Source: a virus
Reading direction: 5' to 3' (one strand)
Virus record (IMG/VR): IMGVR_UViG_3300050821_016215
Location: 1-56,849 of that record
Length of the DNA: 56,849 nucleotides
Position numbers and translations under genes: made by a program. Positions 29,120 through 36,693 of this stretch are shown here, piece after piece (within the stretch, counting starts at the first letter, position 1; every line of letters starts with the position of its first letter). The notes under the pieces are model-generated. The model made no database searches. It saw only the letters and a list, made by a program, of their open reading frames with translations, and was not told the DNA's origin.

Positions 29120-29862
29120 AGCAGCATCACCCCCGCGATCACGGCCGCGATCAGGAGCAAGGGCATCAGGCTCGTGGAACCCGTGGGCGTCGAAATCGAT
29201 AACGTCCCATCCGCGCCCAACGCGGGATCCGGCACCACCGTGGGGTCGTTCGCGATGGGGTCTCGATAGCCGACGAACCAGTTCCAGCACGCGCTACCTG
29301 AGCCATCCTGGCCGGGCGCAACATATTGACCGTTTTGCCATCCCCCCGGTGAGGTGTGGTAATGGCACGCCCCTTGCTGGCGATCCTGAATGCAGTTGAC
29401 GCCCGCCTGTTGGAGCGCTTGAGCGGAACACGCCTGAACGAGCGCTTGCCAGGCGGTTTGGAAATTGTTCAGGTGGGCCGCCTGAAGGCTCGCGTAGTGG
29501 ACCGGCAGCGCCAAGTAATCGTTCAGGTTCTGGCGCAAGATTTGCTCGACCTGATTCGCGATGTTCGACGCCTGGATGCAGGTTTGGCCGCATCCCTTGA
29601 AGGCGTTGTAGATCGCCACCGAGAGCGCGATCGCGCCCGCGACCGCCGCCCCAATCCCCATGGTGATCGCCGATAGCGATAACGTGGTGGCGCTCAACGC
29701 CGAGAGGGTGCTCAAGATTCCCGTGGTGGTCGAGACCCCCGCGGCCGCGATCGATTCCCCGGTTTGGATTCCGGTCGCGCCCAATGAACGGCGGCGCGGC
29801 ACAACCAAGTAGGCCGGCGGGAGCCGGGGGCCTTCGAAGCGATAGGGGGTTGCGGTTTCCAT
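29116..29862 (-). CDS. Multi-span membrane/structural protein (248 aa)
   Basis: A long Ala/Thr/Ser-rich hydrophobic stretch (ITMGIGAAVAGAIALSVAIY) near residues 66-88 and a C-terminal helix (LMPLLLIAAVIAGVMLL). Between them a helical Cys-containing domain (GCGQTCIQASNIANQVEQIL ... GYRDPIANDPTVVPD). Function is not recognised. Adjacent on both sides to other membrane-anchored genes. Confidence 0.55.
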   Translation of the reverse strand: METATPYRFEGPRLPPAYLVVPRRRSLGATGIQTGESIAAAGVSTTTGILSTLSALSATTLSLSAITMGIGAAVAGAIALSVAIYNAFKGCGQTCIQASNIANQVEQILRQNLNDYLALPVHYASLQAAHLNNFQTAWQALVQACSAQALQQAGVNCIQDRQQGACHYHTSPGGWQNGQYVAPGQDGSGSACWNWFVGYRDPIANDPTVVPDPALGADGTLSISTPTGSTSLMPLLLIAAVIAGVMLL

Positions 29863-30147
29863 TTACGGAAAAAGAGAAACGAACGCTTGTGCCTGAGATC
29901 CGTCTATCGCGGTGGCGAGTACCTGATCGACCGAGGGAGAGCTTACCGACGACGGAGCGGTGTAGAGTCCGCCCGCTGTGATCGTTCCTTTCGATGCCGC
30001 GCTCAAACCCCACGTAATGCCAACGCCTCCCAGAATTCCCCCGAACGCGTTGAACAGCCAATTGCGGTTCCCGGAAGAACTAATCGCGACGGCACTTGGG
30101 AACACGGTGAGGCCGGTTTGAAAACCGTTTGCCGATTGAGTAGCCAT
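29863..30147 (-). CDS. Protein with Ig-like (BIG2-type) end (94 aa)
   Basis: AAGGAGGT precedes the start, a strong ribosome-binding site. The C-terminal half (SAASKGTITAGGLYTAPS ... VLATAIDGSQAQAFVSL) has the GxIxxxGLYTAP and final AxVxL strands of bacterial Ig-like domains common in phage surface proteins. Likely a small decoration or exposed structural protein. Confidence 0.6.
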   Translation of the reverse strand: MATQSANGFQTGLTVFPSAVAISSSGNRNWLFNAFGGILGGVGITWGLSAASKGTITAGGLYTAPSSVSSPSVDQVLATAIDGSQAQAFVSLFP

Positions 30148-30156
30148 TGTTGTTGT

Positions 30157-30261
30157 TTACCTCCTTCTGACTCTGCGTTTCGCTTTGCTGCGACGTTTCG
30201 CCGGATTCTTTTTCGTGATCTTGATCACGAGCCTGGGCAGCGGATTTGATTTGCGTCTCAC
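30157..30261 (-). CDS. Very basic small protein (34 aa)
   Basis: GTG start overlapping the upstream stop as GTGA. About half of the residues are Arg or Lys (KITKKNPAKRRSKAKRRVRR), with a KNP tripeptide like the larger basic proteins. It probably binds nucleic acid. An overlapping frame at 30080-30301 is less plausible. Confidence 0.5.
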   Translation of the reverse strand: MRRKSNPLPRLVIKITKKNPAKRRSKAKRRVRRR

Positions 30262-30542
30262 CGGGTCCTCCGCTTGGATTTGATGGATGATCTGCGGGCA
30301 ACGGGACGTTTTGCGTTTGTCCGTTTGCGGGGGCGATGTGCTCCCACGCGCCGTCGCGCAGTATTGGCTTTGCGCTTGCGCGGTCGATGGGCCGCGGCTT
30401 TCTTTCGCTTGGGCCGATTCCTGCGCCTTGGCGTCCCGGCCACTTTAGCCGTGAGGGCGACCCGTTTCCCTTGCGCGCCAGCCCTGTAGATCCTCCGCAG
30501 ATCCGCCAGCGATGCCGAGACGCGTCTTGAGCGGGCGGCCAT
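30258..30542 (-). CDS. Arg/Lys-rich basic protein (94 aa)
   Basis: Starts MAARSRRVSASLADLRRIYR after a reversed repeat. The C-terminal 60 residues are protamine-like (RRRNRPKRKKAAAHRPRKRK, HRPRKRTNAKRP). Expected to condense or coat DNA, or bind RNA. It forms a pair with the 34-aa basic protein downstream. A frame opening at 30605 would translate the repeat. Confidence 0.6.
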   Translation of the reverse strand: MAARSRRVSASLADLRRIYRAGAQGKRVALTAKVAGTPRRRNRPKRKKAAAHRPRKRKANTARRRVGAHRPRKRTNAKRPVARRSSIKSKRRTR

Positions 30543-30554
30543 TATCTTGACCCT

Positions 30555-30605
30555 CGGGGATCGACCAGAAAGCCGTTGCGTGAAACCCAGTGGCCGTGTC
30601 GCCAA
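30555..30605 (+). repeat. Junction repeat copy 16
   Basis: Reversed relative to the minus genes. Variant end CGGGGATCGACC. Confidence 0.85.
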
Positions 30606-30620
30606 ACCATCATGAGCGCC

Positions 30621-31097
30621 TCATTTCTTCAACACCATCATGAGCACCACCAAACCCGCGATCCCCAGCACCACCGGCAACATCGAACCCGTCAGAGAAC
30701 CCGCGGCCGTCACGCCCCCCAGGGAAGCCTGCACATAAGTTCCCGACGCTGGGTTGTAACTCATGCCCGGCAGAGCCCCCGGAACACAGCGCCCCATCGC
30801 GCTATTGAACAAGTAGCCCGCCGGACAAGCCCCCGCCGCATTCAACGCCGCAACCGTTACGCCGCCGACGCTCGCGATGATTTGAGCGATTTGGGCCGGC
30901 GTGAGTCCGCCGCTACCGGGGGTCATCCCGCCACTGCCGGGGCCCGTGCCCCCGAAAGTATCCGGCACCGCTCCACCGGTGGCGGGGCAGGCCGAGCAAT
31001 CCGTCGACACCACCGCCCCGGTGTCGTCGGTGACGTTGACGCAACAGTCACCCAAACCAGCGAGCGAACGATACGTCGCCGGCACCTGCACCATCAT
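30621..31097 (-). CDS. C-terminally membrane-anchored Cys/Gly-rich protein (158 aa)
   Basis: Double ATG start with ATGA overlap at 31097. The exposed part has paired Cys (GDCCVNVTDD, STDCSACP, ACPAGYLFNSAMGRC) and a Gly/Thr-rich linker. The C-terminal helix is MLPVVLGIAGLVVLMMVLKK. The CPAGxxxxxxxGxC segment recurs in 24148 and 25204, again pointing to a paralogous family. Confidence 0.6.
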   Translation of the reverse strand: MMVQVPATYRSLAGLGDCCVNVTDDTGAVVSTDCSACPATGGAVPDTFGGTGPGSGGMTPGSGGLTPAQIAQIIASVGGVTVAALNAAGACPAGYLFNSAMGRCVPGALPGMSYNPASGTYVQASLGGVTAAGSLTGSMLPVVLGIAGLVVLMMVLKK

Positions 31098-31204
31098 GGC
31101 CGCCCCCGTAGCCGTCTCGCGATCAGGCGATTGACCCGCCGCAGCCGTGCCTTGAGGCGTGCGATTCGATGGTGGGGCGAAACTCCGGTGCACGGGTGGC
31201 TCAT
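31094..31204 (-). CDS. Small basic ORF (36 aa)
   Basis: ATG overlaps the upstream stop, and its stop overlaps the next start, both as ATGA. The second half is Arg-rich and helical (RIARLKARLRRVNRLIARRL). Could be a nucleic-acid-binding peptide or a coupling frame. Confidence 0.4.
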   Translation of the reverse strand: MSHPCTGVSPHHRIARLKARLRRVNRLIARRLRGRP

Positions 31205-31911
31205 CGGCTGGACCTCTTGTATAAGGCGGATGCCGCGATGACCAGCAACAGGCCCACGATCAACCAGTCCAAATCACTCGCCTGGTCAAGGGACCATTCG
31301 CGCTTCCGCCCGAGATGTTGACACTCCCACCCCGGATATTGGCCGTGCGAGAAATCGAGCGGAACCCTGCGGCCATCGAGGTAAGCGGCAAGGTAGACGT
31401 GGCTATAGCGGCTCGCATCTTCGGGATCCGCCGCCACCGTCACCAGCTTGACCTTGATCCCCAGGGCGGTCAAGAGTGCGGCCCCATAGAGGACAAAACC
31501 GTCGCAGTCTTCGAAGCCCTGCCCTTGTGTCCGGATCAAGAGTTCCTGATCCAGCGGCCGGATGAACACCTCAACTACATCGCCCAACCGGGCATCATCG
31601 ATCTTGAGCCCCCTGGCAATCTCGGAATCTTGCCGGAACCGTAGCAGCGGTTTGATGGTGCGCCAGATCCCCAACACCGGATCGCCATCACCGGCCGTCA
31701 AGGCCATCAGGGCCCGTTCCTCAATCATGGGCGCGCAGGCATCCGCGCGGATCAGTTGCCCCATGCGGGCGATGGCGGCCCGGACCTGTCCGTCCGGGTC
31801 ATCCGGTATCTGGTCGAACCGATAACGGATCGGTTGGCCAAAGTCCTGATGGTAGGCGGTATTGTGCACGAGTGCTTGGCCAAGCGTACTTGCAAACCCC
31901 AGGCAGTTCAA
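31201..31911 (-). CDS. Transglutaminase-like protein with C-terminal membrane anchor (236 aa)
   Basis: The region EDCDGFVLYGAALLTALGI, then RYSHVYLAAY, then RRVPLDFSHGQYPGWE carries the Cys136-His171-Asp186 triad order of the transglutaminase/papain-like superfamily. The C-terminus is DWLIVGLLLVIAASALYKRS. It may cross-link or process virion proteins, or cleave a peptide or isopeptide bond at the membrane. The start is uncertain: TTG 31911 has no ribosome-binding site, and an inner ATG at 31764 would keep the triad. First gene of the long minus-strand operon. Confidence 0.7.
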   Translation of the reverse strand: MNCLGFASTLGQALVHNTAYHQDFGQPIRYRFDQIPDDPDGQVRAAIARMGQLIRADACAPMIEERALMALTAGDGDPVLGIWRTIKPLLRFRQDSEIARGLKIDDARLGDVVEVFIRPLDQELLIRTQGQGFEDCDGFVLYGAALLTALGIKVKLVTVAADPEDASRYSHVYLAAYLDGRRVPLDFSHGQYPGWECQHLGRKREWSLDQASDLDWLIVGLLLVIAASALYKRSSR

Positions 31912-31918
31912 TTAGAGT
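31890..31918 (+). promoter_or_regulatory. Sigma70-like promoter for 31975 gene
   Basis: TTGCAA (31890-31895), 17-bp spacer, TAGAGT (31913-31918). Lies in the divergent gap and partly in the N-terminal codons of the minus-strand transglutaminase-like gene. Confidence 0.45.
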
Positions 31919-31928
31919 ATGTAGACAT

Positions 31929-31982
31929 ATGGGAAACGCCTTGCGGGGCGCTGTTTTTACAAGGAGTTGCGCACTTGGGTGA
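31929..31982 (+). CDS. Possible 17-aa leader peptide
   Basis: ATG about 10 bp after the -10 box opens a 17-codon frame whose TGA (31980-31982) overlaps the start of the next gene. The peptide is unremarkable (GNALRGAVFTRSCALG). It could couple translation or regulate the TTG start downstream. Confidence 0.3.
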   Translation: MGNALRGAVFTRSCALG

Positions 31983-33693
31983 TCCAGTAACGCCTCCGGC
32001 GGAGCGCGCGCGTGTCAGGGCCGCCGTGAAAAGTGGTCCATTTGGCCGCAAAAACACCCCCAATACGAGGTTTCCCAATCCGCCACAGGAAACCTACGGT
32101 TTCAAAAACGCCAAACGGTTCTTTGAATACTGGTGCGCCATTCCGGAACCGCTCCAAGACTTGATCGAGGTTCGGGTTTATCGCACCTGGCCCCAAGTCA
32201 AGATGGAGCTGGTGGAGCCGGAGCGCCGGGACCACTGCTGGGAAATGATTGCCGGCAAATGTCCGTTCGATCCCGAGAACTATGAGAACCAGGTCATGAT
32301 GCGGGACGGGTTTGGCTCCGGCGACTACCGATTCGATTTGAAGGAAGCCGGCACCCAGGGGGTTTTGACCAAATCGTACGTCCGGGCTCAAGATCTGCAA
32401 ATGTTCCCACCGGTGATTGACTATTCGACGCTGGTGAACTGTCCGGCCAACCAAGAATACATCCGGGGCTTGATGAAGCGGAACATCAAGTTGCCCTGGG
32501 AATACACCGCTGAGGAGGAAAACGATATGGCGGGCACCGGTATGGGGGAGGCGATGAACACGATGGCGAAAGCCGTTACCGACATCGCCAAGACGGCGGT
32601 CGAAACGGCCCACCAGGTGGCGGATGCGAAGGTGGAAGCGGCGGAAGCCCGACAGGCTGAAGCCGAGGAAGCTGGGGATGATGCGGAGGAAATCGAAGAA
32701 TCGGCAGTCGCGCGCTCGATGGACCTCCTGGCCCATGCGGCTGAAAAATCCATGGACATGATGACGCGCCACGCCGGCAAGCAATACGATCCGGTCGAAA
32801 TGCTCAAGGCCGCCAAGGAGCTGATGGGCAACGACGGCACCGGCACCCAGTTGCTCGTCAGCGCCCTCAAGGACCAAAGCGAGCGTATGCTCCAGATGCA
32901 GGAAAAGAACCTGGAGTTTATGCGGGAGCGGCTCCAAGGTCCGGTCGCCGCGGTCCCGACCGATCCCTTCGCGCTTATGTTAGAAAAGGGTTCCCAGATA
33001 AAACAGATGGCCGACCTGTTTGGCTGGGGGCCGCGGGATCGCGACGATGAACCGTTGCCACCGCCACCGGCCCCACGGGCGCCCGAGAAATCGATGGGCC
33101 AGATGGTGACCGAGAACATTGTGCCGATCGTGAGCGGCCTCAGCATGATCCTCACCATGGGGGCCAACATCCTGTACAACATGAAGGCCTCCGCGCCCCG
33201 CAACCCCGCGGAAGATTTGGCGGCTGCCGCGAAACTAAACCCCCTGAACCAAATGGGGCAAGTGCCGGGCGGGATGCCGGGAATGCCGCCGATGCCGGGA
33301 ATGCCAAATGGTGCGATGCCGCCGGGGCCCGCCGATCCATTGGCGCGATTCCGCGCATTGATCCCCCAGATCGAGAGCGCGTTCTTGCAACATTTCTTCG
33401 GAGGGGACCAGGACTTTGATGGCTACAGTTTTGCCGAGTGGGTCTTGAGCAATAAGACGGGAGCTGGCCCAACCCCAGAAGGGCGGCAGGCCTACGGGAC
33501 CATCAAGGAAACGCTGGGGCGCAGTGGGTTGGATCAACTGATTAGAGAGTATCCGGGCAGTGGGGATGGGCCTAGTTTGTGGCACCGGATTCAGGGGATG
33601 CCGGCCCAATATAGTAAGTTTCTGGATGAGTTCTTTTCCTATGATGAGTGGGTGAAGCAACAGCCGGTTGAATCCGAAAAGGCAGTCGCGTGA
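31975..33693 (+). CDS. Large coiled-coil and Pro/Met-rich protein (572 aa)
   Basis: TTG start with AAGGAG 8 bp upstream; a frame opening at 31756 lacks support. Residues 1-180 are a mixed domain (FGRKNTPNTRFPNPPQE, FKNAKRFFEYWCAIPEP). Residues ~185-250 are a long Ala/Glu coiled coil; another helical region follows. Then come a Pro-rich linker (DDEPLPPPPAPRAPE), a hydrophobic segment (NIVPIVSGLSMILTMGANIL) and a Pro/Met/Gly repeat (GMPGMPPMPGMP). An internal ATG at 32527 follows GAGGAGG and might give a second product. No packaging motif is seen. It may be a scaffold or internal virion protein, by inference. Confidence 0.6.
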   Translation: MGDPVTPPAERARVRAAVKSGPFGRKNTPNTRFPNPPQETYGFKNAKRFFEYWCAIPEPLQDLIEVRVYRTWPQVKMELVEPERRDHCWEMIAGKCPFDPENYENQVMMRDGFGSGDYRFDLKEAGTQGVLTKSYVRAQDLQMFPPVIDYSTLVNCPANQEYIRGLMKRNIKLPWEYTAEEENDMAGTGMGEAMNTMAKAVTDIAKTAVETAHQVADAKVEAAEARQAEAEEAGDDAEEIEESAVARSMDLLAHAAEKSMDMMTRHAGKQYDPVEMLKAAKELMGNDGTGTQLLVSALKDQSERMLQMQEKNLEFMRERLQGPVAAVPTDPFALMLEKGSQIKQMADLFGWGPRDRDDEPLPPPPAPRAPEKSMGQMVTENIVPIVSGLSMILTMGANILYNMKASAPRNPAEDLAAAAKLNPLNQMGQVPGGMPGMPPMPGMPNGAMPPGPADPLARFRALIPQIESAFLQHFFGGDQDFDGYSFAEWVLSNKTGAGPTPEGRQAYGTIKETLGRSGLDQLIREYPGSGDGPSLWHRIQGMPAQYSKFLDEFFSYDEWVKQQPVESEKAVA

Positions 33694-33697
33694 TGGT

Positions 33698-33748
33698 TTG
33701 GCGACACGGCCAGCGGTTTGCATTTCGAGTCTTTCTGGTCGTTCCCCG
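33698..33748 (-). repeat. Junction repeat copy 17
   Basis: Reversed relative to the plus genes, just after the 33693 stop and before the 33768 start. Confidence 0.85.
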
Positions 33749-33767
33749 AAAGGTTGAGGCCTAGCGA

Positions 33768-33986
33768 ATGCTTGATCCGCGACCCGCCCGCACCGACCTA
33801 ACGGACCGGGAATGTGCCCGCATCATCGGCGGACTGCTTGGAAGTCTTTCCGGTATCGCGTTTGACGCTGCGACGGTCCGCCGGGCCGTGAGGTTTTGGG
33901 CCGACACCGATGAACTGTGGGTCATGATGGAAGACCAACAGCAGCAGCTTGAGCAAGCGGGGCTTTCGCCAAAAAGGCAGACGTGA
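33768..33986 (+). CDS. Hypothetical protein (72 aa)
   Basis: AAAGGTTGAGG lies upstream of the ATG. The sequence is helical (DRECARIIGGLLGSLSGI, ATVRRAVRFWADTDELWVMM) with a Gln-rich end. Not recognised. The stop overlaps the next start as GTGA/ATG. Confidence 0.55.
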   Translation: MLDPRPARTDLTDRECARIIGGLLGSLSGIAFDAATVRRAVRFWADTDELWVMMEDQQQQLEQAGLSPKRQT

Positions 33987-34915
33987 TGGGCGCTACCTCC
34001 ATCGAATGGACCGACCGCACCTGGAACCCAGTACGGGGCTGCTCGCGTGTCTCACCGGGTTGTGTGAACTGCTACGCGGAACGGCAGGCTTCACGCTTCA
34101 GCAAGGCTGGTATCCGTGGACCAGATGCCCCCTTCAAAGGTTTCGTCCAAATCACCAACGGTCACCCGCAATGGACCGGCCGAGTTGAGCTGGTCGAGCG
34201 GCACCTGGAAGACCCGCTCCACTGGCGGAAACCCCAAAAGATTTTCGTCAACAGCATGAGCGACCTGTACCACGAAGGGCTGCCGCTCGTTGCCCTGTGT
34301 CGAATCTACGAAGTGATGCAGTTGGCGCATTGGCACACTTTCCAGATCTTGACAAAGCGGGCGGATCGCTTACATACGCAACCGATCATGCTCCCCAACG
34401 TGTGGCTGGGTGTCTCGGTCGAAGACCAGCAGCGCGCCGATGAGCGGATCCCGCTGCTGTTGCGGACGCCCGCCGCGGTGCGGTTCGTTAGCTACGAGCC
34501 CGCGCTGGGGCCGGTGGATTTCACGCCGTGGCTACATGGATCAGAGGACCACGGTACGCCGCTATCCGGAGCGCGCACTGTCGGGGGATGCGTGGAATGG
34601 ACGCCAGCACTTGACTGGATTATTGTGGGCGGTGAATCCGGACCCGGCGCCAGGCGATTCGATTGGCGGTGGGCTGAATCTGTTCAGGCGCAAACCCAAG
34701 CCGCCGGCGTGGCATTCTTCATGAAGCAAGGCGGATGGAACTGCTGGGATGGCCCCGACGATCCGTGGCACTTGCGGGATCGCAAGGGCGGCGACATGTC
34801 CGAATGGCCCGCAGACCTCCGCATCAGGGAATTTCCCCCAATCGCGTGGCTGCATGCGATGAAGGATGCCGACGAATCAGTGGAACGCCACTTGCGCGGA
34901 GAGGTCCCGGCGTGA
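33986..34915 (+). CDS. Phage Gp37/Gp68 family (DUF5131) protein, radical-SAM-like
   Basis: SIEWTDRTWNPVRGCSRVS and CVNCYAERQA give the CX6CX2C cluster (Cys19, 26, 29) of this family. LVERHLEDPLHWRKPQKIF, NSMSDLYHEGLP and DWIIVGGESGPGARRFD are further family signatures. These proteins are common in phages and thought to hold an iron-sulfur cluster; the substrate is unknown. A GTG one codon upstream is an alternative start. Full family length at 309 aa. Confidence 0.9.
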   Translation: MGATSIEWTDRTWNPVRGCSRVSPGCVNCYAERQASRFSKAGIRGPDAPFKGFVQITNGHPQWTGRVELVERHLEDPLHWRKPQKIFVNSMSDLYHEGLPLVALCRIYEVMQLAHWHTFQILTKRADRLHTQPIMLPNVWLGVSVEDQQRADERIPLLLRTPAAVRFVSYEPALGPVDFTPWLHGSEDHGTPLSGARTVGGCVEWTPALDWIIVGGESGPGARRFDWRWAESVQAQTQAAGVAFFMKQGGWNCWDGPDDPWHLRDRKGGDMSEWPADLRIREFPPIAWLHAMKDADESVERHLRGEVPA

Positions 34916-35061
34916 AGGCCCCAGCGAAACACGGTGCCGCGCGCATGTATCGCGCCGGATGCACCTGCCCAGCTTGTCGGGCCGCCTACACGACGGCCCA
35001 GCGAGTGAAGCGGCAACAGCGCCCCGCTGCCTATTTCGGAAAGGCCCGGAGGAGAACATGA
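34912..35061 (+). CDS. Small zinc-finger-like protein (49 aa)
   Basis: The GTG start overlaps the upstream stop as GTGA. HGAARMYRAGCTCPACRAAY resembles the short WhiB/HNH-associated AxRY-x-GCRCxxCR motif found in many phage small proteins; the rest is basic. Probable metal- or nucleic-acid-binding protein. Confidence 0.6.
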   Translation: MKAPAKHGAARMYRAGCTCPACRAAYTTAQRVKRQQRPAAYFGKARRRT

Positions 35062-35369
35062 CCCCCTTGACGGACGAACAAATCGACGCCGTGCTGGAGC
35101 AGCAGCGCCCACACTTGCGGGCTTGCTACCGGGCCATGTTTGAAAAAGGCCAGCCGTGGGTTGGGGTCAAGGTCGGCAGTATGCCGTTGCCGAACGGGGC
35201 CCAGTGGGACTTGATGGTCCTCTATTGCTTGGAGCCGGTGGCCAAGATTATCGAGGGGGCGCTGTCGGGTCATCAGCGCTACAACGAAGCGATGGCCAAA
35301 GCGGCAACACCCGTCCAGGCCCCCGCGGCACAGCCAGGGAACGCTAAGGGGAATGCGTTTGGGTTGTGA
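35058..35369 (+). CDS. Hypothetical protein (103 aa)
   Basis: ATG follows GGAGGAGAAC. Helical start (LTDEQIDAVLEQQRPHLRAC), a compact beta/alpha middle (QPWVGVKVGSMPLPNGAQWD) and an Ala/Pro-rich end. Not recognised. Stop overlaps the next start as GTGA. Confidence 0.6.
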   Translation: MTPLTDEQIDAVLEQQRPHLRACYRAMFEKGQPWVGVKVGSMPLPNGAQWDLMVLYCLEPVAKIIEGALSGHQRYNEAMAKAATPVQAPAAQPGNAKGNAFGL

Positions 35370-35575
35370 AGATGAACGGATGGGAAACCGTCATTGCCGA
35401 CGCCGAGGAAGAGTTGCGGAAGTTGGCAAGGCGGCGCATGAGGCTCAAGGCTTCACTGCGGGCATTCCGACAACATCTAGAAAATGGTGATCCACTGCCG
35501 GATGGACTGGCGGCGTTTGAAATTAAAACTACTCAGCCTCAGCCCACGGGGAACGACCAGAAATCACCGAAGTGA
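35366..35575 (+). CDS. Small helical protein with repeat-encoded tail (69 aa)
   Basis: GTG start by overlap; the ATG at 35372 is an alternative. A long charged helix (DAEEELRKLARRRMRLKASL) suggests a coiled coil. The final residues (TGNDQKSPK) come from a forward repeat, with the stop at the TGA inside it. Confidence 0.55.
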   Translation: MKMNGWETVIADAEEELRKLARRRMRLKASLRAFRQHLENGDPLPDGLAAFEIKTTQPQPTGNDQKSPK

Positions 35576-35597
35576 AAACCAGTCGCGTGGTCGCCAA
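35547..35597 (+). repeat. Junction repeat copy 18
   Basis: Forward copy. It is followed 11 bp later by TAAAAT and 6 bp later by the next ATG. Confidence 0.85.
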
Positions 35598-35608
35598 CAG
35601 CAAAAGAG

Positions 35609-35614
35609 TAAAAT
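35609..35614 (+). promoter_or_regulatory. Candidate -10 box downstream of repeat
   Basis: TAAAAT, 11 bp after the repeat and 6 bp before the ATG at 35621, so any transcript would be leaderless. No good -35 hexamer at 17 bp; that position falls in the repeat. Confidence 0.35.
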
Positions 35615-35620
35615 GGTTCG

Positions 35621-35848
35621 ATGTTCAAACCAGGGGATCGAGTCCTCTACCGAGGACCCACCTATCAAGACCGCTACTTCCCCGCCCTCGAACAGGGCAT
35701 CATCGTCTCCATCGGACACACACGCGCTACGGTCCGATTCCCATGGGGGCTCCAGTACCTGAGGCTCGATAGCCTGAAAAGTGCCATGGAGACCGTCCCT
35801 AGCACTTGCGCGGATGCATCTCCTGAATGCGTGGCGCATTTGTTATGA
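35621..35848 (+). CDS. Small SH3/KOW-like protein (75 aa)
   Basis: FKPGDRVLYRGPTYQD, then QGIIVSIGHTRATVRFPWG, is the beta-barrel pattern of small SH3-like or KOW-like domains. A shorter tail follows. Possible nucleic-acid or protein-binding role. Stop overlaps the next start. Confidence 0.5.
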   Translation: MFKPGDRVLYRGPTYQDRYFPALEQGIIVSIGHTRATVRFPWGLQYLRLDSLKSAMETVPSTCADASPECVAHLL

Positions 35849-36129
35849 TGTCCCCTATGGAAGCATCAGGAAAACGGTCCAGTGACGCCCCACCGAAGCG
35901 CCGCCGGAAACGGTGTGAGAATTGTCGGGCTCTCTTTACCCCCACTCGAGACTGGCAACGTTTCGACAAAGAGGAATGTAGGCGTGAGTTTCACCTGTAT
36001 GGCTGTGCCGCTGGTCCATTGAAGGAATGGGTCGCTAAAGTGATCCAGCGAGAACTCTCTCAACTATTGGCGCGACTCCCGCAACTAGATCAACGGTTGA
36101 CCCGGCTCGAACATCTAGCTGGGGGATAG
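35845..36129 (+). CDS. Zinc-finger protein with C-terminal coiled coil (94 aa)
   Basis: KRCENCRALFTPTRDWQRF then KEECRREF forms a CxxC-x18-C type zinc-binding module often seen in small phage proteins. The C-terminal part (WVAKVIQRELSQLLARL, LDQRLTRLEHLAGG) is a leucine-rich coiled coil. ATG at 35845 overlaps the previous stop; 35857 is a possible later start. The next gene is convergent, 9 bp away. Confidence 0.6.
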   Translation: MMSPMEASGKRSSDAPPKRRRKRCENCRALFTPTRDWQRFDKEECRREFHLYGCAAGPLKEWVAKVIQRELSQLLARLPQLDQRLTRLEHLAGG

Positions 36130-36138
36130 AACTGCTGG

Positions 36139-36693
36139 CTAACCGTTCGTGAGATTCTTGAGCCACGCTGGAGCCTCGTAGGGCTCGGGGTCCACTGAAT
36201 CCATCGCGGTTGTTATCCGGCGCAATCGCGCGTTGCTGGCGTGGCGTTCGATGTCGGCCCTCAATTGGGCGTTCTCTCGTTCGGCTGATGGATCGATTTC
36301 ACCGGTGATCTGGAGGGCTCGTTCCGCTTTCCATTCCGCAAGTTTGGTTTCGTACTCAGTTGCGAGCCTGTTATGGTGGGCTTGTTCCGCCTCCGCTAGT
36401 CTCTGTTCGCGGGTTCGTGAATCAACCAGCCCACCATCCGCGGGTGTGAATGTAGCGGACTGAGTTAGGATCTCCCGAAGTGAGGCGATGCCTTCCCAGC
36501 GCTTCAGGGTGTTGATGGCGGTCTTTGTCAAGTACTCGAGAGCGTCAAGGGAACCGCCCGTCATCGCCAATAGTTCCGCAGTGATGACCTGGACCGCTGC
36601 ATCACCGACCGGAAAAAATGGAATTAAGGCCGTCATGACTTCAAGGCATCGCGTGATATCGGCCGGTTGGATGGAACGTTTCGGATCAGGCAT
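36139..36693 (-). CDS. Replication-associated hypothetical protein (184 aa)
   Basis: N-terminal helical part (DITRCLEVMTALIPFFPVG, AAVQVITAELLAM, ALEYLTKTAINTLKRWEGI) and a long charged coiled coil. The first part resembles the phage family that follows DUF1376-type initiators, and its start overlaps the stop of that gene. A loader or accessory role in replication is inferred. Confidence 0.5.
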   Translation of the reverse strand: MPDPKRSIQPADITRCLEVMTALIPFFPVGDAAVQVITAELLAMTGGSLDALEYLTKTAINTLKRWEGIASLREILTQSATFTPADGGLVDSRTREQRLAEAEQAHHNRLATEYETKLAEWKAERALQITGEIDPSAERENAQLRADIERHASNARLRRITTAMDSVDPEPYEAPAWLKNLTNG

